NCBI GenBank assembly: GCA_964409165.1
Contig: CAYPCH010000099.1
Span: 1-14,023 of the forward strand
DNA: 14,023 nt
Reading direction: 5' to 3'
Source of the DNA: CAYPCH01 sp964409165
GTDB lineage: Bacteria; Bacillota; Clostridia; Acetivibrionales; Acetivibrionaceae
Shown: positions 1 through 7,574 of the stretch, in pieces
How positions within the stretch are numbered: the stretch's first letter is position 1
Layout of the letters: each line of letters begins with the position of its first letter
Position numbers and translations under genes: made by a program
Notes under the pieces: model-generated
Databases searched by the model: none
Seen by the model: only the letters and a program-made list of their open reading frames with translations
Told to the model about the DNA's origin: nothing

Positions 1-97
1 AGGTCAATATTATGGACTGTATTAATTATAAATCTTTCCATGAATAATTCAGGTTAAATTATATATATGTCTTTACAGCTTTTTGATATTACTTATT

Positions 98-126
98 TTG
101 ATTTTAACTAAAGCATGTAATATAAT
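98..126 (+). promoter_or_regulatory. Probable sigma-A promoter of the dockerin gene
   Basis: TTGATT at 98-103 and TATAAT at 121-126 are separated by 17 bases, close to the vegetative consensus. Transcription would begin near 133, leaving a leader of about 55 bases before the ATG at 190. The rest of 1-189 is AT-rich with no gene visible. Confidence 0.6.
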
Positions 127-189
127 AAAAAAAGGAAGTTAAATATTCAATATACTTACATACAAATAAATTTTTAAGGGGGAAGGCTG

Positions 190-1746
190 ATGAAAGACAG
201 TAAAAAGGTGGGTCTGTTTCTTGTGCAAATGGTTTTAATAATTACCATGTTGGCGGGTGGTTATAATGTTCAGGCAGCAATCAGGGGAGACATTAATCTT
301 GACGGTAGTACAAATTCAACCGATTATGCATTGTTGAAAAGGCACATATTAGGTACAAGTACATTATCAGGAAAGTCATTAATTGAAGCGGATGTAAATC
401 TTGATGGAATTATCAATTCCACCGACTATGCGTTGCTAAGAAAATACATATTAGGACTGATAGAATTTGATACCAGAGAAGCTTTCAGCAAGGAAGAAGA
501 TGTTCTTATGACATATTCGGGGCTGACCAAGGTATCCTATGGAGGGTATTTAAACGGGGAATCGTTCCAGCAGGACGGTATTATCTATTATAATGGCTAC
601 CAATACACTGCCTTTTGGAATACAAACAGAAATATTGTTCTAGCGAGAAGAGCGATACCGGGAGGTACATGGCAGAAATTTGATTTCACTGATTATAAAA
701 ATACAGCAGATGACGCTCATAATACCATTTCCATAGGTATTTGCCCAAATGACGGAACTATGCATCTGGCGTTTGACCACCATGGTAATGACCTGCATTA
801 TCGAAAATCGGTAGAAGGTTTTCTTACCAACCCGGAGAAACATTCCTGGTCGGCATCAAGCTTCGGTAGTACGACAAACAATCTTGGAGATACAAAAGTA
901 AGTCTTGTTACCTACCCCAAATTTGTTATAACACCTCAAGGGAATATGCTTTTGGAGTATCGGTATGGTACAAGCGGCAGTGGAGACCAGCATTTGTTGG
1001 AATATTCGGGCACTACCCATTCATGGACGAACATTGGCAAGTATATTGACGGTATTTCCACAAGTATTAATGCCTATCCCCATGGATTGTCCTATGGAAA
1101 GGGGAGTAATCGCCTTCATATGACATGGTGTTGGAGGGAAACACCCGACGCATCTACAAACCAAGATTTATATTACATATACAGCGATGATAATGGTCGT
1201 ACCTGGAAAAACAATGCAGGAACTCAGGTGGCTAAAACAGGCTCTTCATTTGTAACCAAGAGTTCACCGGGAATAAAGGTCTGGACGATAGACCAAAACA
1301 GGGGACTTATAAACCAAGAGCATCATTTTGTAGATTCCGTGGGCAGGGTTCATGTACTTCTGTCGCATATGCCAGATTCACAGTCTGATGACAAAAACTT
1401 CAACAATGCAAGGTCGAAGAGTGTTTATTTCCATTACTGGAGAAACACAGACGGCGTATGGAAGAGAAACAACATGGGCTTTAGTGTGGTAGGTACTTTC
1501 CGCGGAAAAATTGCAGCATCGTCAATAAATAACCTTTATGCGGTACTTCCTGACCTGAGGATTGCTTTTGCATCGGAACAATCTGGTTGGACCGACTGGA
1601 AGCTTATAGATACAAAGGACCAAGGGAGATTTTTCTCTGATCCGCTTATTGATACAAACAGATTAATGTATGAAGATAAACTTACAGTATATTATCCTGT
1701 AAAGAATTCACCTAATATTTATACGCTGACTTATAATCTGGATTAG
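190..1746 (+). CDS. Secreted N-terminal-dockerin protein with PL24/PL25-like (BNR_4) beta-propeller; putative cellulosomal polysaccharide lyase
   Basis: A 518-residue exported protein. Residues 1-29 form a signal peptide (basic start, hydrophobic core, VQA end). Residues 33-90 are a type I dockerin of two calcium-binding F-hand segments (DINLDG at 34-39 and DVNLDG at 68-73), each with Asn-Ser-Thr-Asp at the recognition positions. Such domains dock enzymes onto scaffoldin cohesins outside the cell. Residues 105-518 resemble the BNR_4 seven-bladed propeller family, which includes ulvan lyases PL24 and PL25. His177 (DAHNTI), His198 (FDHHGN), Tyr242 and Arg258 (EYRYG) have nearly the same spacing I recall for the lyase catalytic residues. 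Cleavage at uronic acid-rhamnose linkages is therefore plausible, but the substrate is inferred. An N-terminal dockerin is less common than a C-terminal one. The start is supported by the AAGGGGGAAGG site just upstream. The gene is monocistronic, with a promoter in front and a terminator behind. A non-catalytic sugar-binding propeller is the main alternative. Confidence 0.85.
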   Translation: MKDSKKVGLFLVQMVLIITMLAGGYNVQAAIRGDINLDGSTNSTDYALLKRHILGTSTLSGKSLIEADVNLDGIINSTDYALLRKYILGLIEFDTREAFSKEEDVLMTYSGLTKVSYGGYLNGESFQQDGIIYYNGYQYTAFWNTNRNIVLARRAIPGGTWQKFDFTDYKNTADDAHNTISIGICPNDGTMHLAFDHHGNDLHYRKSVEGFLTNPEKHSWSASSFGSTTNNLGDTKVSLVTYPKFVITPQGNMLLEYRYGTSGSGDQHLLEYSGTTHSWTNIGKYIDGISTSINAYPHGLSYGKGSNRLHMTWCWRETPDASTNQDLYYIYSDDNGRTWKNNAGTQVAKTGSSFVTKSSPGIKVWTIDQNRGLINQEHHFVDSVGRVHVLLSHMPDSQSDDKNFNNARSKSVYFHYWRNTDGVWKRNNMGFSVVGTFRGKIAASSINNLYAVLPDLRIAFASEQSGWTDWKLIDTKDQGRFFSDPLIDTNRLMYEDKLTVYYPVKNSPNIYTLTYNLD

Positions 1747-1780
1747 GAAAGGTGAAAGTATAGAAAAGCAACGGATAAAC

Positions 1781-1813
1781 AAAATTGAGTACCCTCTATG
1801 AGTACTCAATTTT
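1781..1813. terminator. Bidirectional terminator hairpin (family E copy 1)
   Basis: A perfect 12-bp inverted repeat: AAAATTGAGTAC at 1781-1792 and GTACTCAATTTT at 1802-1813, with a 9-base loop. It lies 34 bases after the dockerin stop and 8 bases beyond the 3' end of the minus-strand tRNA. The A-run and T-run let it serve both converging transcripts. Related hairpins occur at 7610-7642, 7674-7706 and 8230-8262. Confidence 0.75.
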
Positions 1814-1821
1814 GCTTATTG

Positions 1822-1897
1822 TGGTGGGCGATGAGGGGCTCGAACCCCCGACTTTCACCACGTCAAGATGACACTCTACCAGCTGAGTTAATCGCCC
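1822..1897 (-). tRNA. tRNA-Val (anticodon GAC)
   Basis: Read on the minus strand, a complete 76-base cloverleaf can be drawn. It has acceptor stem GGGCGAT/ATCGCCC, D stem ACTC/GAGT, anticodon stem TCATC/GGTGA around loop TTGACGT, a five-base variable loop and a T arm with TTCGAGC. The 3' CCA is encoded. Anticodon GAC reads GUC and GUU, so the charge is valine. Two pairs are wobbles (one in the anticodon stem, one in the T stem), and nothing suggests it is defective. It is a single tRNA rather than part of a cluster, sharing terminator 1781-1813 with the dockerin gene. Confidence 0.95.
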
Positions 1898-1971
1898 ATG
1901 AATTATACTAATCACAAAAACTATACTAAATAAAAAATAATCTTTATCGCATTCAATATGGTACATTTCTT

Positions 1972-2001
1972 ATTTTACAGTCAACATCTGTTTTTTGTCA
2001 A
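1972..2001 (-). promoter_or_regulatory. Candidate promoter for tRNA-Val
   Basis: On the minus strand, TTGACA (1996-2001) and TAAAAT (1972-1977) are 18 bases apart. Transcription would start about 65 bases before the tRNA and need 5' processing. A second TATAAT at 1902-1907 lies 4 bases before the tRNA but has a poor -35, so the choice is uncertain. Confidence 0.45.
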
Positions 2002-2130
2002 GAGCATTAATAAATAAGTAAGTAAGTGGAGAAAAAATCATTAATAATACACTTTACAAGCTAATATACTTAAAAAGATTTAAATTTCTTGGAAATTATC
2101 AATGATACTTTCTATGAAATCAAAAGTGTT

Positions 2131-2148
2131 AAAAAGCACCAGCTTTTT
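2131..2148 (+). terminator. Small perfect terminator-like hairpin just before the exchanger gene
   Basis: AAAAAGC (2131-2137) and GCTTTTT (2142-2148) enclose the loop ACCA. The hairpin ends in a T-run and sits 17 bases before the ATG at 2166, running into the ribosome-site purines. It could end upstream transcripts or attenuate the exchanger gene. The stem is only 7 bp and mostly A-T, so it would be weak. Confidence 0.45.
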
Positions 2149-2165
2149 GGAAGAGAGATAATTCT

Positions 2166-3158
2166 ATGATTTGGTTAAGCATTGGTCAGATGGTAATGAG
2201 TCTATTATTGATTCTTATCAGCTGCGAACTTTTTACAAATGGTATAGAATGGCTTGGAAAGGAATTAAAGGTAGGTGACGGTGTTGTAGGAAGCATTTTT
2301 TCAGCAATCGGAACATGCTTGCCTGAAACTATGGTTCCTGTTATTGCTATATTGTTTTTTTAGAATAATACAGAATCAATTGATATAGCTATAGGTGCAA
2401 TTACAGGTGCCCCTTTCATGCTAAGTACATTGGCATTCTTTGTGACAGGAGCAAGCGTCCTTATATTCAGTAACAAAAGAAGAACTGGCATGAGAATGAA
2501 CGCTAATAAAAATATACTAAGACGGGATATAAGCTTCTTCATTATTGCATATAGTTTTGGGATTTCCTCATCATTTCTGAAAGCACAGTATTTTAAGCGC
2601 ATTGTTGCAATAGCTTTAATACTTATTTACATTTTTTACATTACACTTACAGTAAAACATGATAAAAGAATTAACAGGAATTTGGATAAACTCTATCTTT
2701 CTAGAGTATTTAATATTAAGCCGAATTTGTACACTGTGATGCTACAGGTCAATTTAGCCTTATCAGGAGTGGTTTTTGGAGCACATTTGTTTGTAATAAG
2801 GCTAGACAAGGTATCAAAGTTATTGGATGTTCCGGTTCTGATACTATCTCTTGTTGTTACGCCTATTGCAACTGAGCTTCCAGAGAAATTTAACAGTGTT
2901 ATCTGGGTAAGCAAAAAAAAGGATACCCTGGCTTTGGGAAACATAACAGGAGCAATGGTTTTTCAAAGCTGCATCCCTGTATCAATAGGCATTATGGCAA
3001 CGCCGTGGATACTAAGCCAGAATATTATTGTTAGTGCAGTTTTGTCGGTTTTATCGGCTTCAATAGTTTATTTCTGGATTGAAGACAGAGAAGTCTTAAG
3101 TCCCATACCGCTAATAGCAGGTGGAGTTTTCTATCTAATGTTTGTAATGTCTCTGTAG
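2166..3158 (+). pseudogene. Sodium/calcium exchanger-like membrane protein interrupted by an in-frame TAG
   Basis: Read straight through, this frame encodes a 330-residue membrane protein of the Ca2+/cation antiporter (NCX/YrbG) superfamily. Both hallmark alpha repeats are present: GSIFSAIGTCLPET at about residues 42-55, and TPIATELPE at about 232-240 followed by LGNITGAMVFQS. The family exchanges cytosolic cations against Na+ or H+, with the acidic residues of the two repeats facing each other. Codon 66 (2361-2363) is TAG, directly after the first repeat. Both halves are in the same frame, so one base substitution explains the break. Nothing else is damaged: the family sequence resumes at once (NNTESIDIAIGAITGAPFM) and runs to a normal stop. 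This implies a very recent mutation, an assembly error or readthrough. The nearest ATG after the stop is 2418, which would lack repeat one. GGAAGAGAG precedes the ATG at 2166. Confidence 0.75.
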
Positions 3159-3164
3159 ATTGTG

Positions 3165-3554
3165 TTAAAACACATTTTTAATACTAAACTTTTCTTTTTC
3201 GGGTATGTGCTTGATGTACTGCTTTAATACCGCTATTTCTCCTAAAGCAAGAGGAACGTTTTGGGTTTCTATATATTTGGACATACGCTTTATAGTTTCA
3301 TCTATATTGTCTATTTCAACATGATCAAGCAATAAAGTCCACATTTTAGAAGTTTCCGGCCACTCTTTATTAATGGTGTGAAGGCTTTGTAGTGCAGAAT
3401 CCCAATCTTCGTTTTTTGTGTGTTCTTCAATTTCATTTATTTGTTTTTCCAGTGTTTCGGCATTTGACGAGAGAACCCGGTTGGCAAATATACCTGAGCC
3501 TATAATTAGTGCAAGTAAAGCTACCAGAAGAGATAATGCTTTTACAGTTTGCAT
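3165..3554 (-). CDS. DUF4363-like membrane-anchored protein
   Basis: A 129-residue protein with one N-terminal hydrophobic segment (about residues 5-25) that acts as a signal anchor. The rest is a charged, probably all-helical domain (EKQINEIEEH..., IKRMSKYIETQNVPLALGEI). Length and pattern match DUF4363, a family without an assigned biochemical role. It starts 3 bases after the stop of the DUF421 gene, and its ribosome site (AAAGGGTGG) lies inside the end of that gene, so the two are translationally coupled and probably act together at the membrane. Its 3' end lies 6 bases from the end of the converging exchanger gene, leaving no room for a separate terminator. The family call is from memory of the pattern. 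Confidence 0.75.
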   Translation of the reverse strand: MQTVKALSLLVALLALIIGSGIFANRVLSSNAETLEKQINEIEEHTKNEDWDSALQSLHTINKEWPETSKMWTLLLDHVEIDNIDETIKRMSKYIETQNVPLALGEIAVLKQYIKHIPEKEKFSIKNVF

Positions 3555-3557
3555 TGT

Positions 3558-4235
3558 TTATTCCACCCTTTTGCGTTTTTTAGGTTGCCAGTAGAGATTT
3601 CCGTGGGAATCCAAGCTGGCAAAAAGGATATCCTGAATACCGTACTGGGGAAACTGATTTTTAAGCCAGTTTTCATCCAGTTTGATTTTTTTAAGGTTTT
3701 CATAGTTTATATTGCCGTCAACAACCAGACCAAAAGGTATTCCCTCATACTCGGTTGGAATTTTAAGGTCTTCGGCATTAACTGCCCTTTTTTGGGACTT
3801 CGGAATTACGCTTAATTGACCGTTGGTTTCTAATATTGCAAACTCCACGTCTGCGATGTTTGGAGTATTGGCGATTCTTAACTGCTCCAACAGATCATTC
3901 ATTGTATACATTTCCTTTTTAAGTTGACCTTCATTTATGGCTCCATTTTCAATCAGTATACTCGGTCTGCCGCATATAACGGCCCTTGCCTTTACACTTT
4001 TTAAGGCTATCAGAGATAAGCAGGTTTGCGCAATTAACAGCGTCAATATGGGTATAATGCCATTTGTTAAAGGGATTGACGTGTTTTGAATAGGAACTGC
4101 AGCAAGTTCAGATATCATTATAGCTATAGCTAGCTCAAAAGGCTGAAGTTGGCCAATTTGACGTTTGCCCATTATTCTCATTACTATTACTACCAACAGG
4201 TATAGTATTAGTGTTCTTGCTAAAACTACCAGCAC
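3558..4235 (-). CDS. DUF421 (YetF-type) membrane protein
   Basis: A 225-residue protein. Three hydrophobic segments near residues 3-20, 33-50 and 58-77 are followed by a soluble domain. The signature MGKRQIGQLQPFELAIAIMISELA at the second segment is typical of DUF421/YetF proteins. Bacillus members occur in spore-associated operons and affect spore properties, but the molecular activity is not settled. The start is GTG at 4235, preceded 8 bases away by AGGAAGG. An ATG a few bases upstream is out of frame and hits a stop at once, which favours the GTG. It is first gene of a two-gene operon with the DUF4363 gene, and the pairing suggests one envelope complex. Length is normal and no key segment is missing. 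Confidence 0.88.
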   Translation of the reverse strand: MLVVLARTLILYLLVVIVMRIMGKRQIGQLQPFELAIAIMISELAAVPIQNTSIPLTNGIIPILTLLIAQTCLSLIALKSVKARAVICGRPSILIENGAINEGQLKKEMYTMNDLLEQLRIANTPNIADVEFAILETNGQLSVIPKSQKRAVNAEDLKIPTEYEGIPFGLVVDGNINYENLKKIKLDENWLKNQFPQYGIQDILFASLDSHGNLYWQPKKRKRVE

Positions 4236-4597
4236 AAAATCATCCTTCCTCTAAAATGATTATATTGACATAACCATTTATATTTTACCTTATTGACTGA
4301 TAATTATTCGTTTAAGAAATGTGGTAATATTATTTGTTTCAATAGTGAGTTTTCAATAAACCAGAAATATTAAAAAGCACTAGCTATTGTGAGTAAATAA
4401 GAAATAAATAAACATAAATGGCATACATTAATTATTTATAATCAGAATCAATACATATAATAGTATACAATTATCGAAGAGATGTTATAGAATGGTTGAC
4501 ATCTGCAACAAAATCAGGCACATCAGGCACAAAAACCTTGTGCAATGATTTGAAAATTCTAAGTCAGTATATTGGTTGTGAATGTTGGAGGATAACT
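4236..4597. other. Divergent intergenic region, no gene seen
   Basis: This 362-base AT-rich stretch separates the divergent DUF421 and trkA-like genes. A minus-strand TATAAT (4259-4264) could serve DUF421. A TATAAT within 4451-4470 could serve the plus-strand gene, but neither has a good -35. TTAAAAAGCACTAGCT at 4370-4385 matches 2129-2144, ahead of the exchanger gene, at 15 of 16 bases. I see no recognised riboswitch. Confidence 0.5.
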
Positions 4598-5215
4598 ATG
4601 CATATAATTGTAATCGGGTGCGGAAAAGTAGGTTCAACTTTTGCGCAGGTTTTATCTGAACAAGGACATGATGTTGTTATTGTGGATAATGACAGTAATT
4701 CTTTTAAAAGTCTTCCTTCTGACTTTAACGGTATTACAATAACAGGTGTACCTATAGACCAAGATGTTCTTAAAAAAGCAGGAATTACGACTGCTCAGGC
4801 AGTAGCGGCAGTGACACCGGACGATAATATCAATATCATGGTTTGTCAGGTTGCAAAAGAAATATTTAAAGTGCCGAAGGTGGTTGCAAGAATCTACAAT
4901 CCTGCCCGGGAATATGTATTTCACCAATTTGGACTTCAAACACTTTGCCCTACAAATATTACCGTTGAAGCAATTATGTCCATGGTTCTGGGTAATAAAG
5001 TTATATCAAAGCACAGAATCGGAGATAGTGAGGTTGCATTTAAGCATGAAAAGGCTCAAAACGGAAGTATTGGTAAAAAGTTATCAGCGGTTAAAGTAAA
5101 TTCCGGGTCCTTTATTTTTGGCATAATAAAGGACGGCAAACTGCATTTTGCCAGTCCGGACATAATGGTTAATAAAGATGATGTTATTATCATTGCAAAT
5201 AAAAGTGATAATTAG
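4598..5215 (+). CDS. TrkA/KtrA-type potassium uptake regulatory subunit (first of two)
   Basis: A 205-residue cytosolic protein with one RCK unit. Residues 1-120 are the TrkA_N Rossmann domain: GCGKVG at 7-12 is the dinucleotide loop, and Asp30 ends the second strand, favouring NAD(H). Residues about 135-205 form a TrkA_C (RCK_C) ligand-binding domain. Such proteins form octameric rings on KtrB/TrkH channels and gate K+ entry in response to nucleotides. I start it at ATG 4598, 6 bases after GGAGG. The frame is open from a TTG at 4496, but the extra 34 residues resemble nothing and precede the natural MHIIVIG start. It is followed 103 bases later by a second, similar single-unit protein, together resembling a split tandem TrkA. 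The KtrB-like partner at 6121-7485 is encoded on the opposite strand. Confidence 0.9.
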   Translation: MHIIVIGCGKVGSTFAQVLSEQGHDVVIVDNDSNSFKSLPSDFNGITITGVPIDQDVLKKAGITTAQAVAAVTPDDNINIMVCQVAKEIFKVPKVVARIYNPAREYVFHQFGLQTLCPTNITVEAIMSMVLGNKVISKHRIGDSEVAFKHEKAQNGSIGKKLSAVKVNSGSFIFGIIKDGKLHFASPDIMVNKDDVIIIANKSDN

Positions 5216-5318
5216 GAATGGTGAAAATATAGAAAAAGTGGAAGTAATATTTTACCCATCCTTAATTCGCAGATTTGAATAGATTGTAAAAATGATGTTC
5301 CTTGGAGGGGATATTCTT

Positions 5319-5993
5319 ATGTATATTGTTGTTGCTGGAGGCGGAAAAATTGGTTACTATCTGATTAAAACCCTGCTAACGTTCAAGCACAGAGTAGCTA
5401 TTATTGAGGTACAGGAAGAGCTTTGCAGAAAAATTGCGAATGAACTTCATATTCCTGTTGTGAATGGTGATGGGACTAATATTGACACCTTGTCTGAGTT
5501 GGGGTTGGAAAAAGCAGATACCTTCATAGCGGTAACAGGCAAGGATGAAGATAATCTTATAGCCTGTCAGCTTGCAAAGAGAAACTTCGGGGTGAAAAGG
5601 ACAATAGCAAGAGTGAATAATCCCAAGAATATAGAGGTATTTCAGAAACTGGGTGTTGATATTGCTGTGAGCAGTACATCAGTTATAGCTGAATTAATTG
5701 AACAAGAGATAGATTATTCCGGAATCAAAACTCTTATGAAGCTTAGATCCGGCAAGCTTGTTTTAAGTGAAATAAAAATCAGCGATAAGTCGCCTGTATG
5801 CAACAAGAGTTTGAAGGATATCAATCTTCCTAAAGACTGCATTCTTATTTCAGTTATCAGGGGCGATGAGGTTGTTATTCCTAACGGATTTACAGTGTTA
5901 AAAGAAGAAGATTATATTATTTCCGTTTCTTCAAAAGAAGACCAGCAGGAGCTTAAAGATTACTTTATAGGTAAAAATAACTTTCCGGGTTAG
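5319..5993 (+). CDS. TrkA/KtrA-type potassium uptake regulatory subunit (second of two)
   Basis: A 224-residue RCK protein paralogous to its upstream neighbour. GGGKIG at residues 7-12 is the dinucleotide loop and Glu30 replaces the neighbour's Asp30; both suit NAD(H). The TrkA_N part runs to about residue 120, and a TrkA_C domain follows at about 140-215. The start is ATG 5319, 8 bases after GGAGGGG (5304-5310). An ATG at 5292 would put the ribosome site inside the gene and is rejected. The two proteins are divergent rather than recent duplicates, so they may form mixed rings or serve different channels. The 103-base gap from the first gene has no obvious terminator, so the pair is probably one operon. 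Its 3' end converges on the KtrB-like gene across 127 bases holding a dispersed hairpin. Confidence 0.9.
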   Translation: MYIVVAGGGKIGYYLIKTLLTFKHRVAIIEVQEELCRKIANELHIPVVNGDGTNIDTLSELGLEKADTFIAVTGKDEDNLIACQLAKRNFGVKRTIARVNNPKNIEVFQKLGVDIAVSSTSVIAELIEQEIDYSGIKTLMKLRSGKLVLSEIKISDKSPVCNKSLKDINLPKDCILISVIRGDEVVIPNGFTVLKEEDYIISVSSKEDQQELKDYFIGKNNFPG

Positions 5994-6007
5994 AATCTGC
6001 GATCTAT

Positions 6008-6069
6008 ATCACGAAAATGATTATGCTATGAAAAGTTTGATTTTCGTGATACTGTATTAAAGAAATTGA
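6008..6069. repeat. Dispersed hairpin element F, copy 1
   Basis: An 11-bp perfect inverted repeat, ATCACGAAAAT (6008-6018) and ATTTTCGTGAT (6040-6050), has a 21-base loop and a conserved 19-base tail to 6069. About 80% of the 62 bases match a second copy at 13628-13688. This copy lies between two converging genes. The stem could help terminate transcripts but lacks a clean T-run. Confidence 0.7.
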
Positions 6070-6120
6070 CTCGTGATGTAAAAACTTTGTCGAGCTCATT
6101 ATATAATTAATTATTGCGAT

Positions 6121-7485
6121 TTAACCTACCACTATTTTTCCTTCTGGATAAACCAGATCCGGATTTTTTTTATTGTTTCTGAGTGTAAGAGCGATTGCAA
6201 ATGTCAGGGGACCTACTCTTCCCAAAAACATAGTGAATATCAGAACAATTTTGCTCACTATATGAAGATAAGGGGTACCGACGGATGACAAACCGACTGT
6301 TCCGAAAGCTGATGTTGCTTCAAAAAGTATATCCAAGAATTGTTTATTCTCAAAAATCAGCATTATTATTGTAGCCGCAATAACAATCATAGCACTCAAT
6401 CCTATTATAGCAAGAGATTTATTTACAGTACTGTTGGGAACTTTACGTTTAAAAATTATTGTATCGTTAGAACCGCGTATTTGGGATATAATAGTGACGA
6501 GCAATACGCCGAAGGTTGTTATTTTTACTCCTCCACCAGTTGATCCTGGTGCTGCACCTATAAACATAAACAATATTGTAGCAGCTCTTGACATTTCGCA
6601 CATTTGATCTGCGGGAAGGGAGCTGAAACCGGCAGTCCTTATAACTGCAGAGTGAAAAAATGCAGAGTTTATTTTTGTAATAAGGTTCATATCATTCATG
6701 GTAGCGGGGTTATCAAACTCAGAAGCAAAGAAAAACAATGTTCCAGATAAAAGAAGAAAAGCCGTTGTAATCAGTACTACTTTTGTATGAAGAAGCAGTT
6801 CTTTTGTTTTTCTGAAGTCAATAAGATCCTTCCATACCATAAAGCCAAGACCGCCTAGAATTACAAGCGCTGCTATGGTATAGAGCACCAGAGGGTCGTT
6901 GTTAAACCCTGTGAGGCTCTGGAAGTTTCCGAATATGTCAAAGCCTGCATTACAGAATGCCGATATGGCATGGAACACAGCAATATAAAACCCTCTTGGT
7001 CCGAATTTCGGGACAAATCTTACTGATAATATGAGTGTTCCTGCAAATTCAATCAAAAATGTAATTATAACTACATTTTTAATAAGCTTTATTATATCTT
7101 CAAAAGTAAAATGGTTTAGTGATTCCTGTGCAAGTATCATGGTTTTAAGGCCTACTTTTCTCCCTAAGAGTATGGAAAAAAAAGTGGCAAAAGTTACAAA
7201 TCCTAATGCTCCTATTTGAATTAAAGAAAGAATCACAATCTGACCGAACAGTGACCAGTTACTCAATGTATCTACAACTACTAATCCTGTGACGCATGTA
7301 GCTGAAGTTGCTGTGAACAATGCTGTCAGAAAATCTGCACTTTTTCCGGGAGTTGCCGAAGCTATGGGAAGGCTTAATAGCATTGTGCCCCAAAAGATAA
7401 CTCCTATAAAGCTGAATATAATTATTTTCGTAGGCTCTAAAGCCAGAAATTTATTTTTTTTTATGCTGAACTGAAATTTTACCAT
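6121..7485 (-). CDS. KtrB/TrkH-type potassium channel subunit
   Basis: A 454-residue integral membrane protein of the Trk/Ktr/HKT family, which lets K+ across the cytoplasmic membrane. Four pore repeats are visible, each with a filter glycine: TSATCVTG (about 60-67), SAFCNAGFD (about 175-183), IRTAGFSS (about 282-289) and SAFGTVGLS (about 392-400). IGAAPGSTGGGVK at 309-321 matches the family's intramembrane gating loop. The length fits KtrB better than the longer TrkH. It needs a cytosolic RCK ring, most simply the two TrkA-like proteins encoded convergently next door. Being on the other strand, it must be expressed separately from them. The start is ATG 7485 after AAGGAATGGTGA. A short leader contains a GC-poor hairpin with a T-run (near 7514-7530) between promoter and start. 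Confidence 0.92.
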   Translation of the reverse strand: MVKFQFSIKKNKFLALEPTKIIIFSFIGVIFWGTMLLSLPIASATPGKSADFLTALFTATSATCVTGLVVVDTLSNWSLFGQIVILSLIQIGALGFVTFATFFSILLGRKVGLKTMILAQESLNHFTFEDIIKLIKNVVIITFLIEFAGTLILSVRFVPKFGPRGFYIAVFHAISAFCNAGFDIFGNFQSLTGFNNDPLVLYTIAALVILGGLGFMVWKDLIDFRKTKELLLHTKVVLITTAFLLLSGTLFFFASEFDNPATMNDMNLITKINSAFFHSAVIRTAGFSSLPADQMCEMSRAATILFMFIGAAPGSTGGGVKITTFGVLLVTIISQIRGSNDTIIFKRKVPNSTVNKSLAIIGLSAMIVIAATIIMLIFENKQFLDILFEATSAFGTVGLSSVGTPYLHIVSKIVLIFTMFLGRVGPLTFAIALTLRNNKKNPDLVYPEGKIVVG

Positions 7486-7542
7486 AAAGGCTTATCACCA
7501 TTCCTTATATTGATAAAAAAAGCAGATGCTTTCATTCTTTCA

Positions 7543-7551
7543 ATTATACCA
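7543..7551 (-). promoter_or_regulatory. Probable extended -10 promoter of the KtrB-like gene
   Basis: The minus strand reads TGGTATAAT, an extended -10 element (TGn plus TATAAT, core 7543-7548), about 58 bases before the start at 7485. No good -35 lies at the right distance, as is usual for extended -10 promoters. Confidence 0.5.
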
Positions 7552-7574
7552 TATTATTTTTATAATTCCATATA

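Noticed and set aside
640..843. Minus-strand open frame inside the dockerin gene
   Set aside because: It has no ribosome site or family resemblance and is a shadow of the plus-strand gene. The same applies to the other opposite-strand frames inside the exchanger, trkA-like, carboxypeptidase, glycosyltransferase and radical SAM genes.
1918..1960. Third copy of hairpin family F near the tRNA
   Set aside because: Only AATCACAAAAACT and TTTATCGCATTC resemble copy 2; the right arm is missing, so chance in AT-rich DNA is as likely.
2361..2363. TAG read as pyrrolysine
   Set aside because: No pyl genes or downstream insertion structure are visible, and exchangers are not known pyrrolysine proteins. 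A nonsense mutation is simpler.
4496..4597. Longer trkA-like protein from TTG 4496
   Set aside because: The 34 extra residues have no family similarity, and a good GGAGG site sits before ATG 4598.
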